A DNA stretch of 64,000 nt from Ursus arctos (GCF_023065955.2 NW_026622852.1:10027423-10091422); one strand, 5' to 3'; shown: positions 40,505 through 52,401, counted from the stretch's first letter. The notes: generated by a model not told the origin, from the sequence alone. A program made the numbers and translations.

Positions 40505-41080
40505 TTGCCTGTGTCAAGTGTTGACTTTCTCTAACATACCCCCCCCCACACACACACACAGACAACCTGTTGATCAAAAAAACTAAATTTACTTTTAAGG
40601 GAAAACATCATGACAGAGTCTAAGGAATGCCTCAAAATGATGAAACTGGGGAAAGGTAAAAGAGACGCAGGGCCTGCGCTAGAGGATTTTAAGGCAGGTC
40701 CTCCAAGGGAATGAGTAGAGTTTATGATACAAAAGTTTTGGATTAGTGGACTCAGTGAAACAAAAATCTTAAGGCGAGTCTTTTTTTTTTTTTTTTAAAG
40801 GTTTTATCTATTTATTTGAGAGGAGAGGGAGAGGGCACAGGAGCATGGCAGGGGGTGGGGCAGAGGAGGAGGGAGAAGCAGACTCCCCATTGAGCAGGGA
40901 GCCCAACACAGCTCCATCCCTGGACCCTGAGATCAGGACCTAAGCCGAAGGGAGATGCTTAACCCACTGAGACACCCAGGTGCCCTTAAAGTGAGTCTTG
41001 ATGGGCTAACAGTTTTGATAAATAAGCTTTTTACTCAATTCTCATTATATTCCCCAACCAGCAGCTAATATTTTGCTTTG
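40505..41080. repeat. LTR-like segment, copy A (split by a SINE)
   Basis: It shares a diverged but collinear text with 49244-49690: 'catgacagagtctaaggaatgcctcaaaa', 'gagtagagtttatgatacaaaag', 'cttgatgggctaacagttt'. Family not identified. No coding capacity. Confidence 0.5.
40781..40986 (-). repeat. Carnivore SINE, minus orientation
   Basis: Poly-T, 'aaaggttttatctatttatttgagag', and the head 'gacacccaggtgccc'. The flanks share AAGGCGAGTCTT / AAAGTGAGTCTT. Confidence 0.92.
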
Positions 41081-42282
41081 TGATTATTTAACACAGGGAC
41101 TTGAGAATTATGTCAGCTTAATTTGCAGTTTCCCCTTTTATCATTCTGCAGGCGAATTGGCAAGGCCAGTCATCATTTGGGGACATCATCAATCTGGATC
41201 CACACCATGTTTGCGGTTGTGGTTGAGTGTATTTTCTGAAGGTAGTTGTTCCAGTCTCCATGAGTGTCAACTTTTCTTGTTCTTCTCGGCAGAAGATCAT
41301 CAGGTTACACGATGACTGCACAGCAGCATTTAAGATTTTGGAATTCTCCATCTGTACATTGCAACACAAACAAACGCTAATCTGATCTGGGTGAACCTAT
41401 CCAAACTAAATTAAGAAAATAAATTCCATTTCAACTACAAAGGGCCCACAGAACCAGATATTTGGGTATTAGACAAATTATTTTGTTTCATGATATCTTC
41501 ATTTGTTTTTCAGATCTTTTTTTGTGATATAAAGGACCCCAGAGAAATATGAAAAAATGTAAGTACACTATTATTTTCCTCATACAGTACATGGTCTCCT
41601 TTAAGAAGAGAATATTATGTCTAATGACTCTATGTTTTGAGCTCTCGTCTACCTAATCTCATGAAAGTCTTAGGGGAGAAGTTCCTTGGCCTTAGACACA
41701 TTATTTAGTTTTACTACTTTCTGAACCACAGCATGTAGGATTACTCCTATTTTTTTAGGTGTCTTAGAAAGGATAAAATGAAAAGTTTTGGGTATACGAA
41801 GGCAGTCCAAAAAAAAAAAAATTCAGTTCAGTTTTCAGTTTTTGAACTCAAATCACAGACCAGTTTCCCTCCTTGTTGAATTAAGTTATTTAAATAATTG
41901 TTTTGTTCTGGGAAGGTGAATCTGTGGGCTAAAATAAATCCTCAGTGATACCAGGGCCTATCCTGAAAGCAGGCATCAATTAACCAAATATCCCTGTCCA
42001 ATCTGCTGGTTGCCATCAGTCCACCAGTTGCCTTTTGTGTAAGATCTATAAAAGTGGAACAGTCTTTGAATGTACCCCAGCTCTTTTGGAATCCTCTTCA
42101 AGCTCTATTTCTATTGGTTGCAAAGGCTAGCTCCTACAAAAGTTTCCTACGGTGAGTTTGTCAAAATGCCAATTTTGAGAGCACAGCTGTTCACAAGCTG
42201 CCCTCACTTCAGATACCTCATTTCAGCCACAGGACTGGGGCTCTCCAGCTTGACTCTCACTTCTGACCAGTTGGCTACAAGT
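41081..42282. other. Intergenic, no recognisable feature
   Basis: Unique-looking AT-rich sequence. ORFs at 41073-41315 (+), 41118-41369 (-) and 42070-42285 (+) show nothing I recognise. Confidence 0.5.
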
Positions 42283-42860
42283 TGAGGGGGTCCCATGATC
42301 ACCCTCGGGTTTGGTAATTTCCTAATTATCTGTGGGAGACTCACAGAAAACATTAATAGTGCTCACTAATACTTGTGATTGCAGTTTTGTTATGGCAAAG
42401 GGCTATAAAAGAGAATAGATGCATAGGGTGAAGTCCGGGAGGGTTTCAAATATGAAGTTCCATCGTTCTCAGGGATATGTTACCCTGCCAGCATTAAAGT
42501 GTGAAAATACTCAGAGTATTGCTAACTAGGGAACTTCATTCGAGCTTCAGTGTCCAAAGTTTGTATTGGAGTTTTACTACATAGGCATGGCTGATTGAAT
42601 CATTGCCTGAGCTCAGTCTCCAGGCTTCCTTTGTCTTCTGGAGTTTGAGCTGATTTCACGTGACTTAAACCCCCAATCCTGTAATCACATGGTTGGTCTT
42701 TCTGGCCTGGCCATCCCCCATCTGAGTCATCCCAGTTATCAGGTGTGGTCTGAGGGGTCCATCATAAATAACAAAGATACTCTATCACTCAGGAAATTAA
42801 AAGGGTTTAGAGATTATCTCCTAGGAACCAAGGCCAAAGGCTAGCCAAATTATTTGTCAC
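42283..42860. repeat. Old LTR fragment (ERVL-like)
   Basis: 'ggggtcccatgatcaccctcgggtttggtaatttcc', 'actacataggcatggctgattgaatcattg', 'cctgtaatcacatggttggtctttctgg' and 'aaagatactctatcactcaggaaatt' follow a common old LTR as I remember it. Only the LTR is visible; there is no gag, pol or env remnant. Confidence 0.6.
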
Positions 42861-44278
42861 AGAGTCCCCAAGTATTATTTCTTTGGAGGGGAATATGATA
42901 AGGAATTTCTGGCTGTTTAACCTGTTGCGCTACTCTCAAAAAATCACTTAGTGATTGGATTCAATTACCCAGGACATTAACTGATTTATTACAAGGAACT
43001 AATATAAAATGAAAATGAGCAACACCCAAAGGAAAACAAATAGAAATTCAAGAGCTGGCTTGATTTTGTGTTTTAGCCAAATCACAAGGAAAATATAGTC
43101 AAGCATTAGACTTTTACCACGGAGTGACTAGGAATGCAAGAATCACTATTGAGCATAGGGATGCCATAGATATCGTAGTTAACACTCCAAAACCTTAAAG
43201 CAACCAAGAGGAAATAAAATGGCTTGGCAAATGAGGAACAAAAGCAAGCTGACTGAAGGATGGCACTCTGTACCTCCAGTCATCCAGATTTAATTTCATG
43301 AGCCTTGCTGGAAGCTATCTGCTTCATGTAGTCATCTTATTGCTCCGAAAGTCTTAGGCTGCAGCTATATCCTCCTGATGTTGTAGATTCTGGTTAGTAG
43401 TTTTCCAGTAATTTAACAGCGACTGACATTTCTTTACCTGAGCGAAGTGGTTTTTAGAATTAACTCTAGATTCTTGCTGTAGCATTTGTTGTTTCCAGTA
43501 ACGGATAAGGTCCTTTTCCTCAAGGCTCAAAGCCTATATTTCTCTGAAGTCTCCTCCTCAAGATGAAATAATGTGAGAATAGAGGGAGTAGAATTCTTTC
43601 TTGAGATGTAACAGAAAATTAATATAGAAGGATATAGTCAATGATTATCCTTTGAATAGAAACATATTATGAAGAGGAAGGAGACTCCAAGTTTTTTTAT
43701 TTGTACCACAAAGTTATTATCATGGTCCCTGATTGACAAAGGCATCAGAAGTTAATAGCCTAGAGATAAAATCTATCTGGAGACAGTTATTGTACCAGGC
43801 TTTGGATGTGAACAGAAGTACGTCTTGAAGAAATGTCAGTCAGGGACCAGTCAGGAGACAGAAACCACATCATTTTTTTCGAACAGGGAAAATTAATATA
43901 AAGAATTGTTAACTGGTAGGAGGTAGAGGTAAAAGAAGTTTCTAAGGGATCCAGAATAGCAGGTACAAAAATGTAGCTACTACCTCTAGGCTGAGGAAAA
44001 AGGAGCAACACAGGAACTAATGACTAGGAAAAGAGCCTCCTCCCACCTACCACTCCCGACGCTGTGATTCGGACCTCTGCAAAGAGGACGTCACTACTCC
44101 ATATACAGCCACCCAACCTGCCAGGGGTGGAGAAACTTGCCAGGGGTGTCTGCAGGAGGGGCCCACAGTTGCTGGAGAGCATGGGCAGGCTGACTCAGTC
44201 TGTAGAAGTATCTAGCTTTTGCCAGAGGATATAGGTGGGCTGGACCTTGTCAAAGTTGCCTCAAGAAGAGAGAGCATA
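42861..44278. other. Intergenic, mostly unassigned
   Basis: The part from about 43830 ('gggaccagtcaggagacagaaaccacatcattt...gggaaaattaatataaag') looks like an old interspersed repeat of uncertain family. The rest is unassigned. No gene is supported. Confidence 0.4.
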
Positions 44279-44480
44279 GGGGCGCCTGGGTGGCTCAGTC
44301 AGTTAGGCGTCTGCCTTCAGCCCCGGTGATGATCTCACCTTCCTGATCGAGTCCCGTGTTGGACTCCCTGCTCGGGGGAGTCTGCTTCTGCCTCTGCCTC
44401 TCCACCCGCCATGTGCTCGCACTCTCGAGCTCTCCCTCTCAAATAAATAAATAAAATCTTAAAAAAAAAAAAAAAGAAGA
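44279..44480 (+). repeat. Carnivore SINE, plus orientation
   Basis: It starts 'ggggcgcctgggtggctcagtc' and ends with (AAAT)n, 'aaaatctt' and poly-A. Confidence 0.93.
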
Positions 44481-44779
44481 AGAAGAATAGAAGTCTAGAG
44501 CCTTAAAAAAAGACATCTTCCAGCAGCTGTGGCCTGTGGCCATGCAGTGTCACTCCATTGCCCTCTGCTGATTAATCATAACATCTCATCTGCTGGTGAA
44601 AGAGAAGTGATTGTAGGGCCCAGGACTAGTATCACAAATCAGGGCAAAAAAGTGCAGATTTGGAGCACAGCAATAATATTAAACTGATAACTGATGCAGA
44701 GAATATCCAGTCATTGAAAAATACCAATATTTTTATTTTTATCCTAATTGCAATAAAGAGTTCTCAGAATTTGTCAGAA

Positions 44780-44940
44780 AATGAGAGGGGGGAGAGCACA
44801 AGCAGGGGGAGCCGCAGGCAGGGGGAGAAGCAGACTCCCTGCTGAGAAAGGAGCCCGATGTGGGGCTCCATCCCAGGACCCCAGGATCATGATCTGAGCC
44901 GAAGGCAGACCCCTAACTGACGGAGCCACCCAGGCGTCCC
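44780..44940 (-). repeat. Carnivore SINE, minus, tail missing
   Basis: Body 'gagagcacaagcagggggagccgcaggc' and head 'gccacccaggcgtccc'; the AT-rich tail half is absent. Confidence 0.88.
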
Positions 44941-45433
44941 AACAATGTTTCAAGTTAATTAAAATTTAGAGAGTATCAAGCAAGCCTAATTGTTTCTACT
45001 ATCTTTCTTGCATAAGTTGAGGGACTGAGTCTTTGGCTGAACTGGTTGCTATTCCAGTAAACTCAAAGAAAGTTGTGATTCATAAGAAAGCTTAACAATC
45101 TGATCATTCTGAATTTGGGAACTGAATGTGGGACAAAATCAAGAAAAGTTGTCTGAGGAGATAAGAAGCAAACATAAGTCATTTTACTAAAAGACAAGGA
45201 ATAGTTGTAGGTAATAAATAGGAAACACATAGCAATAATGTTCGTAGGAACTTAACTTTTTTTTTTAACTTCTTGTCAAAATGATTCAGAAGCATGCCAA
45301 AAATCTAGAGAATTAATTGAATATTTTAGGAATGAAAAATAACTCTTGTTTACCCAAGCCAGAATGACTAGGTTGTTTTACAGAAAAAAAATGTAGATTC
45401 TAACTTTACTTTTTGTTTTCCATCCATATAATA
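44941..45433. other. Intergenic, no recognisable feature
   Basis: AT-rich sequence between two SINEs. Nothing supported. Confidence 0.5.
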
Positions 45434-45436
45434 AGT

Positions 45437-45703
45437 TTTTTAAAAAGATTTTATTATTTTATTTATTTTAGTGCACGCATACGAGAGAGAGAGAGAGAGA
45501 GTTGGAAAGAGAACGAGAACAAGTACATGAGCAGAGGAAGAAGGAAATGGGAAGGGAGAGGGAGAAAATGTCAGGCAGACTCTGCACTGAGTGTGGAGCT
45601 CAACTTGGGGCTGGACAAAGGGCTCGATCTCACGACCATGAGATCATGACCTGAGCTGAAACCAAGAGTCAGATGCTTAACCGACTGAGCCACCCAGGTA
45701 CCC
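45437..45703 (-). repeat. Carnivore SINE, minus, long body
   Basis: The head 'cgactgagccacccaggtacccc' is at the right; the long body contains a (GA)n run. The flanks share TCCA(T/C)CCATAT. Confidence 0.9.
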
Positions 45704-45763
45704 CTCCACCCATATGATTACAGTAAAGAATACATAGGCCCTCAAATTTGTCTTTTATTACTT

Positions 45764-45961
45764 TTTTTTTTAAAAGATTTTATTTATTTATTCGACAGAG
45801 ATAGAGACAGCCAGCGAGAGAGGGAACACAAGCAGGGGGAGTGGGAGAGGAAGAAGCAGGCTCATAGTGGAGGAGCCTGATGTGGGGCTCGATCCCATAA
45901 CTCCGGGATCACGTCCTGAGCCGAAGGCAGACGCTCAACTGCTGTGCCACCCAGGCGCCCC
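45764..45961 (-). repeat. Young bear-type SINE, minus orientation
   Basis: 'tattcgacagagatagagacagccagcgagagagggaacacaagc' is the bear-type body; the head is 'gccacccaggcgcccc'. The flanks share TATTAC(T/C)TTTTT. Confidence 0.95.
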
Positions 45962-46182
45962 TATTACCTTTTTTAAAATCTTAAATAAACCTTTTAAAAT
46001 TATCTTTATATACTTTTCTATTATGCATTTAGACATGCACATGTGTATATATAATATGCATAATATATGAATATGCCAATAGGTGACTAAATTAAGGCAT
46101 TTAAGTAGCTTTAAAATGTATTTAACACTATCACTATTAAATAAAACAATGTATATATTATGCTGTTGGGTGTAACACCTTT

Positions 46183-46298
46183 TTTCTTTAAAAAATTTTT
46201 TTTAATTAAGTAAACTCTACCCCCAAAATGGGGCTTGAACTGACAACCCTGAGATCAAGAGGCCCATACTCAACTGATGGAGCCAGCCAGGTGCCTCA
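46183..46298 (-). repeat. Old short SINE, minus orientation
   Basis: 'aagtaaactctacccccaaaatggggcttgaactgacaaccc...gagccagccaggtgcc'. Confidence 0.85.
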
Positions 46299-46548
46299 AG
46301 TTTAACATCTTTACATGCTGCAACAATATCCTTAAACAGCAAACAGGCATACTATATTTATGGTTTTGATTGCCTATTCCTATTTCTATTTAATAATTCT
46401 CATTATTACAAACATAACCAGAGTAATCAATTTTGAATAAACAGAAGAGAAATTAGAAGGGAGGAAGCCAAGACCTGTCTTGCTTATTTTTCCCATGGAG
46501 CACTTATTATACCACTTTAATATATTTTGAGATGGGAGAATAATGCAT

Positions 46549-46570
46549 ACACACACACACACACACACAC
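46549..46570. repeat. (CA)n microsatellite
   Basis: About 11 uninterrupted AC units. Confidence 0.95.
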
Positions 46571-47002
46571 GGGTATGTGTGTATATACAAATATAGTAAT
46601 TTTAAAACATTTGCATATCTTGCTAATCTATAGTCATTATATATATAAAAACAAGGAGCAAGAGTAATTTAAAATTATGTTTAGTGTTCATGTTTGTTTA
46701 CATAAAAATTATTTGGGATACCACAGTATATTTGTTAATTATCTTATTTTAATATGAATTTAAGGTCATGAAGTTGACCAAAAATCTGTAAATTACAATT
46801 TATGTTACCATTGCATCCTTAACACATGTAGTAGTACAAGAATCCGTGAGATAAAATCCTTTAAAAATGTCCGTTATTGCAATTTCATTTGGCTAAACAC
46901 AATTTTATATTTGTAATCTTAAACCATCTGTGGAAATAATAACTTGCTGGACCTACAGAATTAACCTAGAAATTTTAAAAGTTTAAATCATAAGAAACTA
47001 AA
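46571..47002. other. Intergenic, no recognisable feature
   Basis: AT-rich sequence with no supported gene or repeat. Confidence 0.5.
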
Positions 47003-47021
47003 CCCAAGTCATGTATTTAAA

Positions 47022-47222
47022 TTTTTTTGTTTTGTTTTTATTTTTATTTATTTATTTGACAGAGAGAGACAGCCAGCGAGAGAGGGAACACAGGCAGGGG
47101 GAGTGGGAGAGGAAGAAGCAGGCTCCCAGTGGAGGAGCCTGATGTGGGGCTCGATCCCAGAACGCCGGGATCACGCCCTGAGCCGAAGGCAGACGCTTAA
47201 CAACTGAGCCACCCAGGCACCC
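47022..47222 (-). repeat. Young bear-type SINE, minus, with 18-bp target duplication
   Basis: CCAAGTCATGTATTTAAA flanks it (47004-47021 and at 47224). The body is 'cagccagcgagagagggaacacaggc' and the head 'gccacccaggcacccc'. Confidence 0.95.
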
Positions 47223-47251
47223 CCCAAGTCATGTATTTAAAAAACTATCTA

Positions 47252-47452
47252 GGGGGGCACCTGAGTGGCACAGCGGTTAAGCGTCTGCCTTCGGCTCAGG
47301 GCGTGATTCTGGCGTTCTGGGATCAAGCCCCACATCAGGCTCCTCCGCTATGAGCCTCCTTCTTCCTCTCCCACTCCCCCTGCTTGTGTTCCCTCTCTCG
47401 CTGGCTGTCTCTATCTCTGTCGAATAAATAAATAAAATCTTAAAAAAAAAAA
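47252..47452 (+). repeat. Young bear-type SINE, plus orientation
   Basis: It starts 'ggggcacctgagtggcacagcggttaagcg', with the body 'ctcgctggctgtctctatctctgtcg', (AAAT)n and poly-A. It stands head to head with the SINE at 47022-47222, about 30 bp apart. Confidence 0.95.
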
Positions 47453-48759
47453 GACTATATAGGGCTAATGTTTTTGTTTTGTGAGAAAGTCAGGAAGAAG
47501 ACTTAAGGTGTTTTAAGCTAAAGTTCAATCCCTATAATGTGTCTAAAGAATTACCTATTTTCAGTAATATTACACAGATTTTTAATAATTATAAATAATT
47601 TTCTGTATATATAAAACATTATTTATTTATTTATTTCTAAAGTGGGCTCCACATCCAGCATACATGATATATGCACACAAGCCCCCCAACACAGGACTAA
47701 CTTCTCTCTGCAGTCCTCTGGTCCACCCTCTCTTCTGCGGTAGTGCCTCCTTTTTCCTTTTGGGAAATCCTGACTTCTCACTGTGGGAGACATTCTCCTC
47801 CCTAGAAGTATGGTTTTCTAGATTCAAGTTATTTCATCTAGGACAGTAGCTCAGAGCTTCAACAGAGAAATCTAAGGTGAGCCTTGGGAGATGAAATCCA
47901 GTCCAGCAGTCCCATGTAGGTTGTTAACAAATCTGGACCTCTTTCGGATCTTCCCTCCAGAGATAAATGCACATAATCTCTTTACTTTTTTGGAAGTCTA
48001 TTGGATGGGTAACTACTGGATGAGAAATACATACATTCCTATCACTTAAGGATAAATAGCAGAGAATGCTTGTCTATATTTACAAGTAGAAGAGGAACAC
48101 TTTCCTATTACATAGAGTTTGCAAGAACACCACTATTTATGTTGAAGTAATTATTTTACATTGTTATACATGCCAATTTTAGTTATTTTCTCCCATTATT
48201 GCCCTTACCAACCCCCCACCCTGACATTTCTGCTTTCCAGCTGTGTTTTTTAGATTGGCCAGGAATAATAAATAGACTCAGTACTTAACAATATGTTTCT
48301 TTATAGGATGCTACCTGACCTACAAAGACTTGGCTATGGCTTTATAATAATTCGTCTTAAAGTTATGCCAAGCGCTACGGGGATTCATCTTCCCTTTGTG
48401 GGCTTTCCCATGTGAGGGTCTGTTTCTCTCCCCTCTCCGTACCTGCGAGTTCCTTAGCTCCCCATCAGATGTCTGCCCTTCCTACCCTCTTTGATGTTTT
48501 TCTACATTTAGCTGTGCAGTTTGTTCCAGCTTTGGGCATTTGTGTTGTTTTATGGGTTATTTAAACTCATGTGAGTGTTATGTAGTTACATTCATGGGAG
48601 GAGGTGAGCTTAGGTCCTCCCACTCTGCCATTTTCCCTAAAGTCTTCATGGTAAGGTTATGAATTAAATTCTTAGACCTGGCAAATTCTCTGCTCTAATT
48701 CCTGATGGCAGTGGTGGTGTAATAGTGGTTTCATGCTTCCCAGGACATAAGATAAAAAT
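47453..48759. other. Intergenic, mostly unassigned
   Basis: No gene or clear repeat. Text near 48360-48660 ('ggggattcatcttccctttgtggg...cattcatgggaggaggtgagc') may be old L1 but is not assignable. Confidence 0.4.
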
Positions 48760-49243
48760 GACATTTCTAGATGTTACTGAACTTCATTAATGAGCAGATA
48801 AATGCAAATTAAAAGAACATCAGAACAATGAGGTGTCAGGATGCCTGCGTGGCTCAGTTGGTTGAGTGTCTGCCTTCAGCTCAGGTCATGATCTCAGGGT
48901 CCTGGGATCCAGTCCTGCATGGGCTCCTTGCTCCTTGGGGAATCTGCTTCTCCCTCTCCCTCTGCGCCTCCCCCACTAGTGCGCGCGCGCACTCGCACTC
49001 TCTCGCTCTCTCTTCCTCTCTGACAAATAAATAAATAAAATCTTAAAAAAGAAAAAGAACAATGAGGTGTCACTTTTTGCCTATCAGATTGGAAGTTTCC
49101 ATACAGCAAAAATACCCAGTGCTGGCAGGGACAGAGGGAAACAGACATTCTCTCACAATATTGTTATTTCTTTAAATTGATACAGTCTTCCTAGAAGGTA
49201 ACCTGGTATTATGTATACAAAAATTTAAATATGCTGTCAAATG
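48760..49243 (+). repeat. L1-type fragment split by a SINE
   Basis: 'gcagataaatgcaaattaaaagaacatcagaacaatgaggtgtcac' then, after the SINE, 'tttttgcctatcagattggaag' and 'accctggtatt'-like text fit an L1/HAL1 3' segment. Confidence 0.65.
48839..49055 (+). repeat. Carnivore SINE, plus, with 17-bp target duplication
   Basis: AGAACAATGAGGTGTCA at 48822-48838 and 49056-49072 brackets it. The body has a (GC)n patch 'gtgcgcgcgcgcactcgc'. Confidence 0.95.
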
Positions 49244-49690
49244 TTGACTCCTCAAAAGCTCACCATAAAAACTGTTGCTGAAGCAAAGTTAAGTTTATTA
49301 AATTTGCAGCAATAAGGGAGAATACCACTTGACTGAGCCTTAGCGGTATCTCAAAAGGGAAAATTAGGGCCAGTTATTTTTTGGATTTTAAGGCTTGGGC
49401 TGAATAACTGTAGGGAAGGAAGCGAGTCAGGGAAATGATTGGAATTGAGCAGAGTTTATGATACAATAGCTTTAGCTTGGTGGGCATAGCAGGGCAATGG
49501 TCTTGAAACATTTTTTGGTGAACTGTTAGTCTTCATGAGCAATCTATTTAACAAATTCACAGTTTTATCTTCCAGGAACAAGTATTAACTGGAGCAAGCA
49601 ACCAGGTTATTTTTGCTTGGTTTCAGAATTGTTTAACATAAGTACAGGAAAGTATGTCTAATGTCTAGTCCCAGTATTATTCAACATGGG
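49244..49690. repeat. LTR-like segment, copy B
   Basis: Collinear, diverged relative of 40505-41080: 'cttgactgagccttagcggtatctcaaaa', 'gagcagagtttatgatacaatag', 'tttggtgaactgttagt'. Family not identified. Confidence 0.5.
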
Positions 49691-49734
49691 GACAGATAAT
49701 TATATTGTTTTCAGTTTTCAAAACTTATTCTTTT

Positions 49735-49844
49735 CTGGGCGCCTGGCTGGCTCAGTTGGAAGAGCATATGACTCTCAGGGTCATGAGTTTGAACCCCATT
49801 TTGGGTGTTGATATTATTAAAAAAATAAATAAACTTAAAAAAAA
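49735..49844 (+). repeat. tRNA-Lys-like short SINE
   Basis: 'gggcgcctggctggctcagttggaagagcatatgactct' and 'gagtttgaaccccattttggg', then A/AAAT-rich tail. CTTATTCTTTT on both sides. Confidence 0.85.
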
Positions 49845-49899
49845 GCTTATTCTTTTATCTAGCCATTTTTATTCCAGGAATTTATAATATGACTTTATT

Positions 49900-50083
49900 T
49901 TTTTATTTTTTAAAACGTTTTATTTATTTATTTGACAGAGAGAGAGAGTGAGGACAAACAGGGGGAGTAGCAGGCTGAGGGAGAGGGAGAAGCAGGCTCT
50001 CTGCTTAGTGACCCGATCCCAGGATCCCTGATCATGACCTGAGCCAAAGGCAGATGCTTAACGACTGAGCCACCCAGGTGCCC
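49900..50083 (-). repeat. Carnivore SINE, minus orientation
   Basis: 'aaaacgttttatttatttatttgacagag' and the head 'gccacccaggtgcccc'. TATAATATGA(C/T)TTTA on both sides. Confidence 0.92.
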
Positions 50084-50254
50084 CTATAATATGATTTTAA
50101 AAGACAAATATGCAAAGTATATCTACAGAGACAGTTTTGTTTTTTTGTTTTTTTAAAGAAGAGGAACAAGTCAGAAACAAACTAGATGACTGGATAAGTA
50201 AATTACAGGCATTCACAAAATAGATTAGACTGAAGCTATTAAAAATGTATCTTC

Positions 50255-50436
50255 GGAATGCCCGGTAGCTCAGTCAGTTAAGCATCTGACTCTTGATTTC
50301 AACTCAGGTCATGATCTCAGGCTTGTGAGATGGAGCCCTGAGTTGGGCTCTGTGCTGGGCATGGAGCCTGTTTAAGATTCTCTCCCCTCTGTCTGCGCTC
50401 CACCCCCCACCGCTTGTGCTCTCACTCTCTCTCTTT
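50255..50436 (+). repeat. Carnivore SINE, plus, older
   Basis: It starts 'gaatgcccggtagctcagtcag', closer to the parent tRNA than young copies, and ends in a (GAAA)n expansion. Confidence 0.88.
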
Positions 50437-50438
50437 CT

Positions 50439-50440
50439 GA

Positions 50441-50496
<56 letters not shown>

Positions 50497-50501
50497 AGAA
50501 G
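50439..50501. repeat. (GAAA)n microsatellite
   Basis: About 14 uninterrupted GAAA units grown from the SINE tail. Confidence 0.95.
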
Positions 50502-50668
50502 ACAGGCTGGATAGACAAGACTGGGGCGCTTGATTGATGGGGAGGGGGAAGGGGCTAAGTCTGGTTTTTATGCAGTAAGAACTGAGGAGCTGTTAAAAGA
50601 ATTGATTGATAGCGTAACATAATATGAGTTACCCTGAGTTATGATGTAAAGATTACATATATATATAC

Positions 50669-50858
50669 GGGGGGCACCTGGGTGGCTCAGTTGTTAAGCA
50701 TCTGTCTTCGGCTCAGGTCATGATCCCAGTGTTCTGGGATCAAGCCCCGCATCAGGCTTCCTCTGCTTCTCCCTCTTCCACTCCCCCTGCTTGTGTTCTC
50801 TCTCTCACTGCCTCTCTCTCTGTCAAATAAATAAATAAAATCTTAAAAAAAAAAAAAA
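50669..50858 (+). repeat. Carnivore SINE, plus orientation
   Basis: It starts 'ggggggcacctgggtggctcag' and ends with (AAAT)n and poly-A. AAAGATTACATATATAT on both sides. Confidence 0.93.
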
Positions 50859-50869
50859 GATTACATATA

Positions 50870-51090
50870 TATGTATATGAAATTCTCATTTCCCTCCAGT
50901 GAACTTCTGTTCAAAACAACTCCTCCCAATTTTCTCCTTTCCTCTATAAAGGATGTTCTCCTTTTGTTCTCTGGACTTGCCTATGGTTCACTATAGCTGG
51001 CATGACCCAAATTGCAATCCTCTGCTATTTCTGAATAAACTCATTTGCAGCTTGATAACCTCTGTTGTTTAATTTTTAAGGTTGACGATG
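50870..51090 (+). repeat. Candidate LTR 3' part
   Basis: A TATA-like CTATAAAGG at about 50944, a CT-rich stretch, then AATAAA at about 51032 and 'ctctgttgtttaatttttaaggttgac'. The arrangement looks like the promoter, poly-A signal and end of a retroviral LTR, but no internal region is recognisable. Confidence 0.35.
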
Positions 51091-52400
51091 CTTTAGAAGG
51101 ATCATCCGTCGCACAGAACGGGGATTGAAGGAGCAAAGGACTGGAGCCCCTGAGAGTAGCAATTATGGCAAGGCCTTGCAGTTCTAAGAATTGATACCAA
51201 AGCAGCATAATAATCGAGCACCTGGTGTTTGAACCTTCTGAGGAAGGTTACTGAAGGGTCAAAAGGATGTGGCTCATCTGGCGATTAAAAAACCCTGAGG
51301 CTCACATGCATAAAATCAACTCATAACACTCCCCTAGTGTCAGAAAGGTACACATGTGCCCTTAGGCCTGCTTTTGATTTTTTTCTATTTTTTGATCTTT
51401 TCCACTCATATTTGCCAGTTTAACAATGCCCTAGATGTTTAGTTGTCAACCTCTAAAAATGTTGAGAATTTGCACAGAAAGGAGACGAGAGTGACTTATA
51501 TCAGGACACAGAGCAGGTTCTGATCACAAGGGTCTGGATAAGAAGCAGTAAAGAAACAAATCATCAGGATGTTTAGTAGTAGGTATAGAAACGTGACAGG
51601 AGAGTTGAAAAAAAGTAAGCAGGACTTAGTGATTCTTAGATGTAGAAATTGAGAGCTTCAGAGAGAAGATTCTCTGAGTTTTTTTTCATCTGGGTATCTG
51701 AGATTAGTTTTATAAATTGGTAGAGGAGCAGTTTTGGGGGGCTCCATTAAGAAGTTAAGAAAGATAATGTTTATATATGTTGAATTCAGTATTACCACAC
51801 ATTAAAGTGATACTGTTCAAATGAGAGTTAAAAATTCACAATCACAGCAGAGTTTATGATATTATGTTATCACGCGGACCCAGGGATGGATGACACTGCT
51901 GAGAAAGTTTACGTGGTAACATGTGAAAGTTGAGGGCAGAAACTGAGAAAGTATCACATTGAGGGGCAAGAAGGGGATAACAGTGGCCAAGCAGCAAGCA
52001 ATAAAAGGGTTGGAGAGTTGGAGAAACCAAGAGTCTTACCTATGCTGCAGAGAAATCTGGGGAGGATCAAAGTATCAGTGAATGGAAGGGGAGTGGGATT
52101 TAGCAATGAAATCTTTATTGATTTTGGAAGTTGTTTTGGTGAAGTGCTGGGGAGGAATTGAATAATATCTTGAAAGTAAAAAGAATGACTTTTAAGGCTA
52201 AAAGGGAAGTGAATTAGAGAACGTCTTTATGTACAGCTTTTTGTAAGTAGCAGTAGAATGTTAGGCAAACAGAAACAGCACAGAATGAAACTTGTAACTC
52301 TTAGAAACCTCCAAATATTTTAGAAGTCTGATTTATTGTGTAATTATTACAAACTCTGCTCAACATCCTTTGTTAGCTTCGTTGCTTGATAAACTAAGTA
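51091..52400. repeat. Intergenic; old long interspersed repeat in its middle (family uncertain)
   Basis: About 51600-52240 reads like the old repeat also seen near 11, 19.6 and 33.5 kb ('agcaggacttagtgattc', 'gcaagcaataaaagggttggag'). The rest is unassigned. Confidence 0.35.
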
Positions 52401-52401
52401 T

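Noticed and set aside
49735..49844. Possible tRNA gene
   Set aside because: tRNA-Lys-like head with an AAAT-rich tail and flanking target duplications: a SINE.
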